Source: Ceratotherium simum simum
Taxonomy: Eukaryota; Chordata; Mammalia; Perissodactyla; Rhinocerotidae
Length of the DNA stretch: 64,000 nt
Reading direction: 5' to 3'
Assembly (NCBI RefSeq): GCF_000283155.1
Contig: NW_004454181.1
Location: 19,589,206-19,653,205, forward strand
Numbering within the stretch: position 1 is the first letter of the stretch; every line of letters begins with the position of its first letter. The position numbers were made by a program, and so were the translations under genes. Shown here piece by piece: positions 1 through 14,190 of this stretch. The notes below the pieces were generated by a model. That model had not been told where the DNA came from and searched no databases. It saw only the letters and a program-made list of their open reading frames with translations.

Positions 1-179
1 TAGTAGCAGCATAAAAAGCAAAAGTATTATTGCTAGGACTGTACGAGTTTATCCATCAATACTTGTCTTATTACTCTGGAGATCTCGAAGTAAAATATTC
101 CATCAATATCCATTCACTCATCGTACAATGGATGTTTGCGATGCACAAACAAGATTCTCCTGAGCACTGTGGAGGAAAC

Positions 180-560
180 AGGGTTGTATAAAATATGATC
201 CCTTCACTTAGATACTTATAATCTAGTTGGGCAGATAAGAAATGTAAATGCAGATAAGCAATTACAAGGTGCTAAGGGACCAGTGTGGTATAAACAAAAG
301 CTATGGGAATTCAGATAGTGCTATTTTGGCCAATGTGATCCAGGATGCTTTGATTTGGCCTTCAAGAATGGATTTGATTTCCTTTCAGTAGACAGAATTC
401 TAGGCAGTGGGAACAGTATGTGCAGAGGCTTGGAGGTGAGAAATAGCAAACTTTCAGGGAATGATGAGGTGTTTGACCAAAGGTTAAGTGAAGGGCAGAT
501 TTGGAGGAAAAAGGGAATGTCAGTTTCAGTCAGGAATGGCCCCAAGTGTGGTCACAGAGG
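180..560 (-). mobile_element. L2-like fragment
   Basis: Weak antisense L2 character: caattacaaggtgctaaggg followed by a gatagtgctattttggccaa stretch and purine-rich sequence. Boundaries are uncertain. Confidence 0.35.
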
Positions 561-2559
561 TCAGGCAAAGCCTCAACCCCCATAATCCCTTCAGGTGTTC
601 ACAGCCAAATGAATCAATCAGATTCATGCATAGGTAACCTAAATGTAAGATGACCTTGGTAAGTACCATAAGAAAGACATGCAGAGATCTTGGATGCCTT
701 AGGAGTGTGGGGGAGCAAGACATTAACTCCAAATGGGAGAATCTGGGCTATCCTATTGGAAGAGAAAAAATCTTAACCAGACCCAGAAGAGTGGAGGGAC
801 TTTAAGAGGGAGAGAAAAGCATTACAGACCAAAGGGATGATTAAGCTAAAGCTTGGAGGTTGAAGAGGCCTCTTATTTCCCAGTGAACGTGGGCCATATT
901 ATGTTTGTGGGCTCTCAAGGTTATTCTGTTTTGGGAAAAAGACCAATATAGTTTCCTGCATGTCACTTGGATAAAATGGAGGTCATATGACAAAGACCTC
1001 TCATTTGCTGTTTCTTCACATTCCAACTGAGATGTCTCTCTTGTAGGGAAAATGGAGTGGGGCTGATTCTTCCCTTGGCAGACGAACAAGGGGAAAGATG
1101 ATCACTCTGGATGTCTCTTAGGCCACCAATGCAATCAGGCAGGAGAAGACTGCCTGTATCCTCTATGCCTGGAGCTCACCATCTAAGGAACCAGGACAAC
1201 TGACCATTTTATCCATTGTCTCACGTCACTCACTGGCCCCACCCCTGACCTATTCGGGAGGGGTTTACCTTTCATTAGAAGTGACCCAACTACTTCAACA
1301 TCAAAAGATCTGTTCAAGCCAAAGATCCTCTCCTTCCTTCCTGGCTAGGCTGTGGACCTTCTCAATATGAAATACGGAAGCATGATTTTTTATCTGTGTT
1401 TCAGAAAAAGGGGAGCAGAGGCAGCCTCTGCTAAACGTGTGTCATTTAAGTCTTGGTTTGTTTACTTTGTTACTTTGCTGCTTAAAAAAAAAAAATCAGG
1501 CAAGAGAAAGCAAGCTCAGTGCCTTCCAGGTTTGTTATCTGATGATGATTTTGTTGTCTAGTGATGACTTTATTGTGATGTGTGTGTATGTTCCTCCCCT
1601 CTTCTTAAGCAAACAGGTCTGAAGAAGCTTACTGAGGAGACGGCGTGTGTCCGGCGAGTCTGCTGTTCTCTTTAAAGATGTGATGTTTCAGCTTCTGAAT
1701 TTCTTAGGCACCTGAATTAATGCTTGTTTACCACTAGGTAGCACCCAGTGTAATGCCAGTGTCATATTACAATTAACAGTAATTCTGGTGGCTGTCGTCG
1801 CTTACTCTGAACAGAGGATCTTCACGAAAGTATGACACTGTGATGGCTGCTAATTCAAAGGCGTTGTGTGAACTATGACAGACCCTGGTGCAGCTTTTAT
1901 GCTTATTCAAATGAATAAAGTTTAGCAACCTAAATGGAGTGGAGGGAGGAAAAGTTGTAACACATTTCTGTAGATGAGCCCAGAAAGGGTCAACTTGGAA
2001 AAAAAAAATTGTGTAAAGGAAAGTAATTAAACAGGCAGAGAGATTCAATAGTAGTGCTTTTACAGAGTAAATGAGGATAAATTCTGTTAATTATGTGACT
2101 TTTTCCAAATTTAATGTGATAATAAAGTACTCTAATTCTGGAGAGGCTTGTCACAATCTCAGCTAAAGCAGTGACCCTTCCACTAGGTGAGACCAAGAAG
2201 CAACTTACAAAGCTTTCTAGCAAAAAGCAAGGAATCAGAGTTAAATGGACTTTTTCCCCCCACTCTCTGTGTTTAGTATAGAAAACCACTACCCAACGTC
2301 GTCATGAGACTATTGGTGAATGGACTGTCTTACTTGAGGCACGAAAGCACTTATGCTTGCTTTTATGTTTAGTTCCTAAGGGAAGAAATGTGAGCAATTC
2401 AAGGAGTATAAATAGCCCCGTGCTGGATTCGAGTACAACGATTAACAGCACCAAAAAGATTATACTTGGAACGTTGGTGAAATTTCGGTCTTCAGGACTT
2501 GAATCTTGTAAAAATTTATGTCATCGTGAATGAGTTGAAACTGTGTTAGGGCAACAAAG

Positions 2560-2900
2560 AAATGAAACTTGATTGTTTGTCACATTATGATTATGGTGGG
2601 AGCACAGAGGAGAGAGTGTGGGAGAGTCAGGGCAGTGCCCAGTGCCTGTCATATTTGAACTTGGTCTTGACCGATGATTACTTGTTCAGGTGAGAAGGGA
2701 AGGAAGAGGGAAAGAGGAAGCATGTTAGGAGGGAGCCACAGCATGTGCAAAGATGCAGAGTTGGCAAAGCAGAGAGAGGGCTGAGAGAAAGGAGAAGTGG
2801 TCCAGTGTGGCTGCATTAAAAGCTTGGAGGCAGAGTGGGAGAAAAAAGGTTGCAGGGGTAGGTTTGATCCAGATCGTGAAGGCTAGGGATGCTTCAAAGG
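2560..2900 (-). mobile_element. L2-like fragment
   Basis: Purine-rich antisense L2-like sequence: gggagccacagcatgtgcaa, gtttgatccagatcgtgaag. Strongly diverged. Confidence 0.45.
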
Positions 2901-3059
2901 CAGAAGAAGATTTAAAAATTTTTTCTTTTAAGTAGATAGGCGTGTGCACAGATGTTAGCACACAGTGTCTAAGGACTGAGAGATATACAGTAGCTGCCAA
3001 TGCATGTTGATTGATGCATCCCCTAGTAGCATGGAGAACCTAGGTTCCTGGAGAGCTCT

Positions 3060-3297
3060 GTTCCAGCTCTTAGAGCACAGGCTGCCTGGTGAGACCCTGC
3101 ATTCAAATCTTGTTCATTCCTGCCACGAGCTCTGTGTGATTCAGCTCTCTGTGAGTCAGCTGTGCCCCTGGAGAATAGGGGCAAAGGTGGAGGGTGAATG
3201 GGTGGATGGGGGAGTGTGGGTTGCTGTGAGGATTGAAGTCTGCACTAAGCATAGTCCCTGGCACACAGTAACCACTCAATAAACATTAGCTATGCTT
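3060..3297 (+). mobile_element. MIR
   Basis: Sense MIR: gctcttagagcacaggctgc at the start and agtccctggcacacagtaac, cactcaataaacattagct at the end. Confidence 0.7.
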
Positions 3298-4219
3298 TTA
3301 CTTATTACTATTTCTGTAAAGCCTAACACTTGGTTAAGTATTCAGCTAGGCTACTTTGGAGCAGTCTTTTCATTAAAAAAATCAACCGTGATCAGAAGGA
3401 GATTGGTATTCTGAGTCATCTTGGCTAAGAATCATCACACTAGAGGGTGCATGCAAACTTGATCCCATAGTTCAAGGAAAAATACACGAAGTCCCATATT
3501 TTCCCAGGCTGTTCCCTGTGAGAACAATTTATCATCTTCATTATGTTTGTAAGGAAAGAGGCTTCTTTTTTAAAAATAAGATGTAAAACACTCTATGGGT
3601 TCAGGGAAATGGTTCTGGAAGTAGACTGGTTGGTTGGAGAGAACACATACTGGGGTTCCAACAGACCCAGTGCTTTCTCTCCACAGCTCTTGGCTTAATT
3701 GGGGTGGGGGCATTGTTTCAGGTTTCAATCAGAGGCCTCCTCCTTACATATGGTTGCCATCAGCAGAAGAACCCCAGAGGGAGAGATGAAAACTCAAGGA
3801 GGAGAATCAGGGACCTCTATTGCAGCCTTTCATACCCTTTCATACTGCAGCTTCTTCTCTGCTTAACTATGAGGATGTTGTGTTTTGCTTTAGTAAGGAA
3901 AACTATTCGTTTATCACCGTTGGATTTATCTCTTCCATCTTGTGTGGGTCTTCCCACCATACTTAAGAATCTAGCCCTGAGTCAACTGGGAAAGACATTA
4001 AGGAACAAATATGTGTGTTTGGGGCAGGGGCGGGGGAGGGGGCTCCCACCATTTCAGCAGGTGGGCCCTTAAATATCGCTGGAGCAGGACTTGTTTTCAT
4101 CTGTCGCTCTACAAGGGGATCTGGCCAGAAGTGCTGGGGAGAAAGTCCTGTCGCTTTGTCACTATGAAAAGTTAGAAAATTCAGAAAATTGGAAATCCAT
4201 CAGGCATTGTTTCACTTAC

Positions 4220-4445
4220 TTCTTCATTCATTCAGCAAATATTTGACTGCCAGATGCCAAGTAGTATCATAGGTAAAAAGACAGTGATGGGGACTGAAGG
4301 GGAGACACTGAGGTAGGATGCAGGGGAGACATCCCTGTGGAGGTGACATCTAAGGGAGACCTAAAGAATGAGAAAGAACTAGGGCCGGATCATTCCAGGG
4401 CCCAGGATGGGAAGAGCTTGGCATGTTTGTGGAAGTGGAAGGAAG
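4220..4445 (-). mobile_element. L2 3' fragment
   Basis: Antisense L2: cattcattcagcaaatattt, gacatccctgtggaggtgac and taagggagacctaaagaatg. Confidence 0.65.
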
Positions 4446-4590
4446 CCCCCATGGCTGGAGTGCTTGGGCATTGGAACAGAAGCTGCCACTGATAAGCACG
4501 GGGACTTTGGCCAAACTGCTTGACTTCTTTGAGCCTCAGTAAACTCATCCATCATGTTGGGGTGATTCTACCCACCCCTACCACATCCTT
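4445..4590 (+). mobile_element. MIR
   Basis: Sense MIR 5' half: gggactttggccaaactgct, ttctttgagcctcagtaaac, atgttggggtgattctaccc. Confidence 0.6.
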
Positions 4591-4867
4591 CAAGAGTTTT
4601 ATTTGAAGAGCAGTAGAAGAAAAGTTAGAAAAGATTTTTTTTTAAGTGAAGCATAGTTTAAAAAGTATAGCCTGTTATCTTTTTATTATTGATTTAGAGA
4701 AGGATTATTGCTAATAGAACTTAGCACAAGTTTTAATACCTGTTTTCCATCCGAGGAGGTTTATCTCCGCAGATACCAGAAGCTGGCTCTTAATCACAGA
4801 GTTTTACTTTTAACTCGGCCCACGGGTAAGCAGTGCGCCCTACACACAGTCTTGCTCTCTGTTATGA

Positions 4868-5065
4868 ACTATATCCTGGCCTCAGATTCTGGTTCTGCCA
4901 CTTAATGGTGTGTATGAGACCTTGGGCTCTTTTACCAACCTCTCTGGTCTCAGTATATTCATCTGTGAAATGGGGATATTCATTGGACCTAACTAATGGC
5001 ATTGAGGTAAGGATTCAGTGGAGTGATTCCTGCAAATACCCAGTGCCTGGCATATGCTGAGTGAA
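4868..5065 (+). mobile_element. MIR
   Basis: Sense MIR: gattctggttctgccactta, tcatctgtgaaatggggata, acccagtgcctggcatatgc. Confidence 0.75.
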
Positions 5066-8009
5066 ATAGAGGCTCTCCAGGTGAAAATGGTACTGATTCC
5101 CATGCCAGTGAGGCCTGGCCGGATTCATGTGTCCTCCCATTAAATGTAAGAAGGGATAAAACTTGCTTGTACTGAGTTGATAGTGTCTTCTTTCATAGAG
5201 GAAGTTCCAAATTGCTGACTTTCGAGGCCACAGACTCTTTAGAAGCCAGGAGGAAGGTACCGAGTCAGGTGTTTTGCTTCCTGCATGGTTAATTGGTTGT
5301 AAAATGCTACTAAAACTTACTGCTTCTGATTGAATTAAGTGCCCTGGGAAATCCAGCTGTGAACAGGTGGGCGAGGGAGGTTTTGCCTGTGTCTGCACTC
5401 ACTGTCTGTGGACAGCCTCATGCTGGTAAATAGGCCCTGCCTTCACTTTCGCTGGTGGCTGCAGATGCTTCTCCTAACTTTGCCCTTCACCCAACACGTC
5501 AGCTGTGAAAGTCCCGGGAGAAAATCAAGCTTGACTACATCTGGATTTCAGGTGACAAGGATTCTCAAAAATAACAAAACAAAACATGCCCTTGCTTCAA
5601 AAGCAAGAGCTACTTTTGTGTTTTTAATGAGAGGGGTCCCATTTAGTGGATCCACAGGGGTCCTTCTTTTATTATTATTTTTTAAAATTTCAAGAGGGGC
5701 ACAGAGAAGCCCTGTCCTAGCCTCACATACAAAAGAGTTGCTGCTACTTTGGTTATTATGGTTCAGAGTGAGAGATGCAAACTGGGACCCCTTGCCCAGA
5801 TTTGTTCTGTCTATCCCTTATATTGTTTGGAAGATTTGCAAATTTCACACTTAATATGTATTTTCAGCTTCTCTTGAAAGAGGAAGCTCTGGCAATTCCG
5901 TCCCCATGTTCCCCCGTGGAGTCAGATGGCTGGAGAATAGTTGAGGCTGTCCCTTACAGAGAGGACATTCACTGTTCAGCTCATACAGTCCCTAGTACTG
6001 TATGCAGCTTAGTTCACTCATTCGTGTTACCTGTCTGGAGATAGATATACATATATATGATAGTGACTTGAGAGGAGGCCATAAGATGTTGAAGTTGTAC
6101 AGCCTAAAGTTACCAGAGCTCGGTAGAAGAGAATATTCTCTCTTTTTCACACACACCTTTTTTGGGACCCTCCCTTCTGCTACCTTCTCAGCTTTATAAT
6201 TCTGTCGACATCTCCATCTCCACTTGCCTGTACCTTTCTTGGAGGGCATTGTCTGATGTGAGCTCCCCCTACCCTTCTCCTTCCCACTTATAACAGTTTC
6301 CTTGTCCTGTGATCTCTGTTAGGTGGGATACTAATGGATCACATTCTATTATGGATTTATCTCTAAGTATAGAATTTTCCAGCAAACCCAGCCTCACATT
6401 TTTCCAGGTTCAACTTTAGAAGAATGGAACTCATCTGTTTTTTTAGCCACTCAAACAAAAGTCCTGTGCTTTGCTTAGATTGGGCCTGACTGGCTTGACT
6501 TGGGTCACATGCTCATCTAAATCAATCACATAGTTGGGGGATGAGATGCCATGAGTGGCCAGGCCTGGATCATAGTGCCACTCTGGTCCATGTGTGGAAT
6601 GAATTCATGCCACTGAAATACATGAACTCTTCAGTGGGGGCAAGGAAGTTCTCCAAAAGGAGGATGGAGGATTGTGATCAAAATAGGGGAAAATGGATTC
6701 TGGGCAGTCAACTCACAGACTCCTTCCACAATTTTGTGAAAACTCTGGACCCATTCCACAGAAAAGTGTGCACAAAAATTTGGATCCAATGTTGGGGTGT
6801 TCAAGAAACCCAGATATTCCATCCATGGACTCTAGGTTAAGAATATCTAGACTAGATAATTTCTAAGTTCTCATCCCATTCTGACATTCTTTGTTTTATT
6901 AAATGATCAACCAATTTTCATGATAAAATAAAAGCTCCTTTGGAGTTCTGTTTCTGGTTTTTCTGGTTTAAATTGAAGCTAAGAGTGTGACATGTGGAGG
7001 GGAGGGGATGGGAGTGTGAGCTGTGAGCTACAAAGCACCGTCAGAAAGTCTAAATTGTGTCATTGTTCGTCTACAATATTGCTTTAGTTTCACTTTCCAT
7101 CAGCATCTTTATGATATCATGAGAAATGGTGCTTAATAAAGTGTCAGACTCTATTTTGCATTATGATTTTAAAATGATAAATTCCTTCTTATATTTTTAT
7201 GGACTAGAACACACAGACTTATCGAATCACCCATAATATAAACTGGAATAATTTGGAGCTCATGAGATTATTGTCAGTGCTCTGGGGGCATGATGCTCAC
7301 TGGTCATTTTTATTTAGAGACTGATCCTGAACCTTAAATCCAAATTAAGGAGTCACTTGTTTTTGTCTGAACTCAGCTTGTGTGGCCGTGTTGGAATGCA
7401 GTGATTTTTTTCAATGAAAGCCATTGCTCAGATTAAATTCTTTATCCCCAATGGTGTGTGAGCCACGAGGTGGGAGGCAACACGTGGTGATGCTGAGATT
7501 GGGACCAGGGAGGATGTATCCAGAAAAGTGAACAGACAAATGGAGTGAGATTTTTAAAAGGGTGATGATGATTTAAACAGGCTTTAAAATAATTTTTTAT
7601 CCTTCGCAAGACTCCTTTTCCTTTTGAGGAACAGCTTCTTCAGCTAATGCCTTTTTCTTTTCTTTCTTTTTCGGTAGAAAAATGAGCTTATTTCTTTTCA
7701 TTGAAGCAAATGTTTGTCAAATATCAGCTTTCTCTGGCGATCAGGAACTCCTTTCTTTCTCTGTGGCTTGTGCTGGGGATGAGGTGGGATGAGTGAGGGA
7801 ATTTAATTTTTCTGTTTACTCAGAGGTGATTTGATATAATTTTTTGTGCTAATTTTCAGTGACACATGATTAGCTGTCCATCCCTTCTCTGCAGTTGGCT
7901 ATTTCTGGTACATAACTCCATCATTGCATTTATCACATGGTATTGACATTACTGTTGATTTTTAAAAAATAAATTAGATATCAATTCTCAAGGTTCAGTG
8001 TACCTCAAA

Positions 8010-8105
8010 ATTATCTGAGTACACTACCCCCTAACCTACTCCCTCCTGGGCAAGTTTCCCGGATAATTCTGATGCAGGTGGCCTGAGAACTCCACTTTGG
8101 TGAGC
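8010..8105 (+). mobile_element. MER5A-like fragment
   Basis: Diverged 3' half: ggataattctgatgcaggtg followed by gcctgagaactccactttgg. Confidence 0.45.
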
Positions 8106-8205
8106 TTCCGTAAGGGCAGGGACCAAGTTGTCACTATGCTTGTGCTTGGCACATAGTAGGTGCTTAGTAAATACTGAATGAAGGATGGACTGAATGAATA
8201 AAGGG
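8105..8205 (+). mobile_element. L2 3' terminus
   Basis: Sense L2 end: gtaagggcagggaccaagtt, cttggcacatagtaggtgct, tagtaaatactgaatgaagg. Confidence 0.65.
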
Positions 8206-8899
8206 ATGACTTAAGGAAATGGCTGAACCAAGAAATAGCAAACTGTCAAGAGCTTTAAGCACTGGGTTTCAACCAAGTCGTCAGAAGGGTCTGTAGAACT
8301 TTGGAGAGAGGAGATCCGTTTCATACTGTTAGTTACATGGCCTTTTGTCCCTTTGGGTTATGCTTAAATGTTTTAAGAACAATGGCAAGTTTACTTACAG
8401 ATAATATTTTTAACTTCGACGTTGAGGAATTTTTAAGTAGGAAATTGAGGACACCAAAGGTGTGGAATCTGCCCAGTTGATACTCTTTTATGAATTATGC
8501 ATATGTGAAACTAATAAATGATTTCTTTTTTACAGAGTGTGAGATGGATAGCTCTTCACTGATCTTGTTTGAATTAACTGGCAGATCTTAGAGCATAAAG
8601 ACTTTGGCAAAGACTCATCATTTTTAGTTACTCATTTATCAATAGCAAAATGGGGGCAACATTCTCTAGGTTCTATGCTGAGTGATATTCACTTCAATTT
8701 TCACAAAAATAAAGTTATTTTTCTTAAATAATGACTTATTCATAGAAAATTCAGAAAATATAGAAAAAAATGGAAAGAAGAAAGAAAGAACCTTTGTGCT
8801 ATAATTCAAAGTTAACTGCCATTAATATTTACAGTCAATTTAAGTCAGATATTTATTTACTGTTTTCCATATACAGCTGCACTAGGACCTGGGGAATAG

Positions 8900-9300
8900 A
8901 AAGTCACTCTACAGGGGTCTGTGGTGTCATAGAGGGGGCAGACGATTACTCAGGTAACAAGACATGAAGACCAAATGTGACAAGAGCTGTAACAGAGTGA
9001 GGAGGAAGTGATGAATTCTAGCTGGGGTATTTGGGAAGGTTTCATGGGCAGAGTGCATTAAGCTACAACTGGAAGGGTAAGTAGGATTATGAGAAGCTGA
9101 GATAGTGTGGGAGTGGGGAAGGCATTTCAAACCCAGGAATGCAGCCTACGGTGAAGGCAGGGAGGAAACTACATGTTCAGGGCACAGGATGTGACTGAAG
9201 CAAAGAATGCTGGACGGTGAAGAGTAGGGGACCAGTATGCCTGGCAAGGTAGAATCTTGACTTGATCAGGGACTTTGAAAGATTCCCTGATCCAGCCTCT
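8900..9300 (-). mobile_element. L2-like fragment
   Basis: Diverged antisense L2: gtgacaagagctgtaacaga, ggaaggtttcatgggcagag, agtgtgggagtggggaaggc, then aaagaatgctggacggtgaa. Confidence 0.45.
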
Positions 9301-10237
9301 GCCAGAACACCCGTAACAGATTGATACTTTATGACTATTCAACCTTACTTAGCAGTTACTCAAATACCTTACCATCCTCAGAGTCAAAAAGTTTTCTTGG
9401 AAGTTTGATTTTAAGTGCTTTCCTTGCCTTTAATTTTTCTTTTGGAGAAAAACTTGAACTACAGTCATTGTGATCACAGTACAGTTGATATCAAGAGAGA
9501 AGAACTGGTGCATGTTAGGCTCTCTGGGAATATTTGTTGGTTGAGTAAATGAATGACACTGAACACTTTTACTTCATAAAGTCTTGAAAAAAAAATAGTG
9601 AATTGAGCATCCATGACAACCTCACATGCTTCAGCTACTGTGAACTTGAACTTCTTGATCTCTCTCTGGCATCTATCACCCACACAGAAGAAATTAATAT
9701 TGAAACCCATTGAGTCTTTAGGAGGAAAAGTGAAATTCTAACATCACATTCTAAATGAATCTGCTTTAATATTTTAAACCCATGAATAGTAAACGGAGGG
9801 GTATTAAAAGCCTTTCGTTTTCAACCTGTGGCTTTCTGTCTACAAGAAAGACATGCAAAGATAGTGACTTGTGGAACTGGTGACTACATGGAGTATAACT
9901 GAATCCTTGAGATGATGTTCATTGACTCCTCCCAAGAGACCCAGATGGCATTGCTCTTACTTTGACCATAATTCTTCAAATTTGGTTTGGCTCTATTATA
10001 AGACACACCCACGGGGCTTTTATTATCGTTAAAATGCATTTGAAATAGGTGAGATTGGTCATAAGCAAAATTGAAACATTAAGATTTATAATTGGGAATA
10101 TTCTAGTGACAATACTAGAAAATTTTTTGCTGACTTTAGCTCTAATTTTGAATGAATCTGGTGATGATGATAAGAGAATAGCCAGATGTGGTCAATGATC
10201 TGTACTCCCGTGATACAATATATATAACATACAAAGG

Positions 10238-10463
10238 AATGTAGTGTAATGGATGTGGGCTTTGGAGCCAAACCAACTACGTTCAAATTCCAGCTCAACC
10301 ACTTACTAGATAGGGAACCTTGGGCAAATTACATAACTTCTCAGTATCGTTGAGATGAGAATATTTCACAGGGTTGTTGTGAAGAGTAAATGAATTAATA
10401 CATGTAAAGCTCGCAGAACAGGGCCTTGCACATGGTATACTCATGTGTTTGCTATAATAACTA
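10238..10463 (+). mobile_element. MIR, near full length
   Basis: Sense MIR: gtagtgtaatggatgtgggc, ttggagccaaaccaactacg, aaccacttactagataggga, gggttgttgtgaagagtaaa. Confidence 0.8.
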
Positions 10464-12090
10464 CTAAGTTGAGGCATTGAGACTCCTCTTGCCTCACTCT
10501 TCATGCTTGGCTTTGTGGATAGGTCGTTGTTATTGAAGCAGAGTTGCCACCTGCATTTCCATCTTTTCCAGCCTGGGGAAGAATTTGCACCAGTGACCCA
10601 GAATTCCAAGACCTGATGCCTGTCTCAAATCCCATCCCCGGGTCTGCAGGAACTCTGTGCCAGATGATTCCTTGCAGATCGTGTTCCTTGTAATGAAAAC
10701 AGTTTATGACAAATATGTTCTCAGTCTGTTGCCAGCCCTGAGAAGGACAAACATACACTTGAGTTTATCTGCCTCGTTCCTGCTGCATATCATACTATTA
10801 GGATGACTTTAAATGTCTGCTGAGGGCCAGTGTTTGTACCTCACTACATTTTGGCAAGAAACACTTGGCATTTGAGTAATCTTTGTAAAAGAGTGTCCCC
10901 GAAGATGAACGCCTTTTCTACCACACACAAGCTTAGAGTTCTTTGGATGAGTCATACTTGCTCATTTAATTTCCAATGAAACCTTATAGCAGTCAGTGGT
11001 AAGCTACAGCACCCCTGCTCTGACGTCCCTTCCCCATGTCATTTCTAAAGAATTGTGATTTATTCTTTCTCCATTGGCCACTGGTTATTGTCCTCCCTTC
11101 TCCCCTTTCACTATCCTGATGCTTTCTCCCGCCTTTCAGATTCGACTTCTAACATGAAGAGACCTATTTGCAGTGGGTCCTTTTCTTAAAACTATTTTAA
11201 ATTCTTTTGTCTGCTGCTATGCAATCCCAATGCCTATTTTTTGGTAAGTCTTTGCCACTAATTATGTCATTCCATCAAGGCCAAACTTTGAGCTCTGAGG
11301 TAATGGATGCTTTTCAAGTTGATCATGTTCCTCCCTTCAGGCTGAGAGCACTTTCCAGAAATGCCCAAGATGTGAGGGACCTTGGCCAGGGGAAAAGGTA
11401 AACTCCTTGAGGTCAGTAGCCCTTAATAGGGGCAGCCACATGCTCTCCCTCTGGGATCCCCAAGATAGTGCCACAACTTGGTGTCATTCCACCTTCCACT
11501 GTGGGGAGGGAGGAGAGAATTTGCTACATCTGTGTAGAGTCTCCTCCGTGATCTTTCTTCTTCCCTTTCTGCCTTGCCCACCTCTCAAAACAGAACTGCC
11601 AGGGTTTGAGTCAATGCAGGTCTTCTCTCAGTAGTGCATTTTAATATCAGAAAAGGAGAGGAGGTCAACCCGGTGGTGAGAAACCTTTGCCCTTACACAG
11701 GTTCAGCCTCCTCAGCCTGCCCTTGTGGCATCCCTGGGATTTTGGCAGATTTACGGGTATCGTATTTTCACAAGGATGAACTGTACTCTGCACTTTCTTC
11801 TGTGTACCAGGAACCCAAAAGTGTTGACATTGAAAATAGAGTTTTCTCTTTCTAGCTGTTTTGGCTCCCTTGTTTTCAAGAGAGATCTGTTTTTCATGGC
11901 AGTGGCCATGGGACTCTTGTTTACTTCTCCACGGTGAGCGACCACGGGTAATGATGGCATTTCTGAAACAGCCCCTGGCAGCTCAGGTGGTCTGGGTAGG
12001 AATTGGTGCTTTCTGCTCAAATACTTTCAATTTGGGAGAATCCTTGTACTCCTGGAAAGTCTTCCTTGGTTATGTCTGGGCAGCAGATCT

Positions 12091-12129
12091 GGTCATGGAG
12101 GCAGGTCATGGAGGTAGGTCATGGAGGTA
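12091..12129. repeat. Three 13-bp tandem repeats
   Basis: Units ggtcatggaggca, ggtcatggaggta, ggtcatggaggta follow head to tail with one substitution. Confidence 0.9.
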
Positions 12130-12944
12130 GGCGGTTCTGCGCTTCATTGTCAAAACGAAGATGATGGTGCCGTATGGAAATAACTCCTCCCAAGAGGCCC
12201 TGTCAATCAGGAGACGTTTCCCTTTCTACCCTGCAGTGAGTGTGTGTGGGAGCAGCTTGAAATTCACACAGAAGGGACCCTTCAGTTGTTTCCACACAGC
12301 TGTTTCCTGCATCAGGCCAGAGTGAGTCTTCGTGTCCTGAATATCTTTGGGAAGGATCATCTGCCACATAACCATCTGTGGGCATAAGTCAAAGGAACTT
12401 TCAGGGAGCCTTAAGACTGCAAATGGGGGTTTTATGTCTTGAGGTTTAGGTGTGCCTTGATGCTTTTCCTTTCCAGCCTGAACATTATGAGAGCAGCTGA
12501 AAACATCCAAACGTAATTTTTCAGAAGTTGGGTGGGGGAGGTAAAAACTCAACCTGCTCAGCCCAGATCTATTGCAGTGCTTTGCATAATAATTAATGAT
12601 GTACAAGCTGTTGTCTAGTGGACGGTTTTACTGTATGTGCCCTTCAGTTGTGACTAGCTGGAGTCCTCCATGATTTAAACTGCTGCCTCTCTCCTTTCTG
12701 TCTTGGTCTGTGGGTAAAGCTGCTGTAGTCATTATTGTCTCACCTTGGTTTCTTCTTCTTTTTTTCCTTTTAGTAGGTCGTTCAATGAAACTTATAGTTC
12801 TCGTTACATAGATCTTTGCTGCTTTTCTTAAGCTTCGAAGAGAGAAGAATATTTTTTGAATCTGAAAATCTCAACATTTCTAAGTGCAAAGGAGTGAGCA
12901 GTTGCTCAGGGATAAATGATGATGAAAATAATTATCCCATCTTT

Positions 12945-13255
12945 TATGCCAGTTACTATTTAAACACTCTACATATGTTACTCATTTAATTCTCTGAAGG
13001 AGGTTCCATTTCCCCATTTTACAGGTGAGAAAATTTAGGCACAGAGAGGTAAAATAATTTGTCTAAAGTCACACACTTAACTAAACAGTAAAGCTAGAAT
13101 TATGATGAAAGCCACACAATGGTGCTGGGAGAGAGGTACTGTTATTCCCACATTTTAATGAGACCACTGAGGTTCAGGGAATTGTAGAAATTTACCCAGG
13201 CATGTCTATCTCTAACTCAAGCTCTTGTCCAGTATGGCTGACTGCTATCTTTATT
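12945..13255 (-). mobile_element. MIR elements, antisense, two adjacent partial copies
   Basis: Antisense MIR: atgttactcatttaattctc, atttccccattttacaggtg, aggcacagagaggtaaaata; a second partial match starts at about 13125 with actgttattcccacatttta and agaccactgaggttcaggga. Confidence 0.72.
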
Positions 13256-14027
13256 GTAGAATGTTCCCATTTCTACCCTTGGGAGGTCCTGGATTCTGTT
13301 TGGTTGAACAAGTATTTCCTGAAAACCCACTGATTTCTGAGTCCTGTGCCACGTGCTGGGTATACATAGATGACTTTTTGTTACTTTACCTCCTTGTATA
13401 GACAGGTCAGATCCTGTTGGCTAATTCAATGAATTTTCCTTTGGGGGGAGCCTAGAAGTACTTTTGGTTTCCAGCACTGTGCTAGTCACGTGGAAGCTAC
13501 TCAATATACTGAATATCTGTTGGTTGCTAAAATGTGATACAAGTAAGTCATTGAATAAACAATTTTGTTCCAGAAATGTGTGTGTTCGGTTCAGTTAATG
13601 TTCATTGATGAGCTAATGTCCTCCATTAGCCTGATTGATGAACCTAAACCCAACTTTTAATAGGATGTCACTTTTGGTTTTATGACTGTCACTTTCCTAA
13701 TTGAAGTAGTAGATTAAAAAGTTCAGTAGCTTAAGTGCTGAGCTCTTATTGGATGGGCTTTTGAAAAGCTAGCATTATGTTGGGAAAATCATACCACTAG
13801 AAGTCAGGACATGTGGATTATAGTTCTAGCTTTCATAACTATGTGAGTATTGTCGTGTCTCCTGATCTCTCAGTTTTCTCATGTGCACAATGAGGAAGTT
13901 AGGCTAAGTGATGGTTAAGGTCACTTATAAAGTCCTATAACTCATGGAGAAAACTCATACTATAACGAGTCCTGTTGGCCAATGTAGGGTATTAGTTTAG
14001 TTTTGACTGTAGATAAATATCTTTATT

Positions 14028-14190
14028 TTGTTGAGTCTTAGTTTTCTTGCCTTTCCAATGGGTTGATAATTTCTGGCATGCCTAATTTATAGGACTTCTG
14101 TGATGATTCAGTGAGGTATTGGGGATGTAAATGCTTTAAATAGTATAACACACTATATGAACACAAGATGATATTATTTCTATTGAAGGT
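14028..14190 (+). mobile_element. MIR fragment
   Basis: Sense MIR 3' part: gagtcttagttttcttgcct, ttccaatgggttgataattt, gtgatgattcagtgaggtat. Confidence 0.55.

Noticed and set aside
5408..5854. A 148-codon open frame, among the longest in the window
   Set aside because: No domain or homolog recognised, no splice context, and composition like the surrounding intron.
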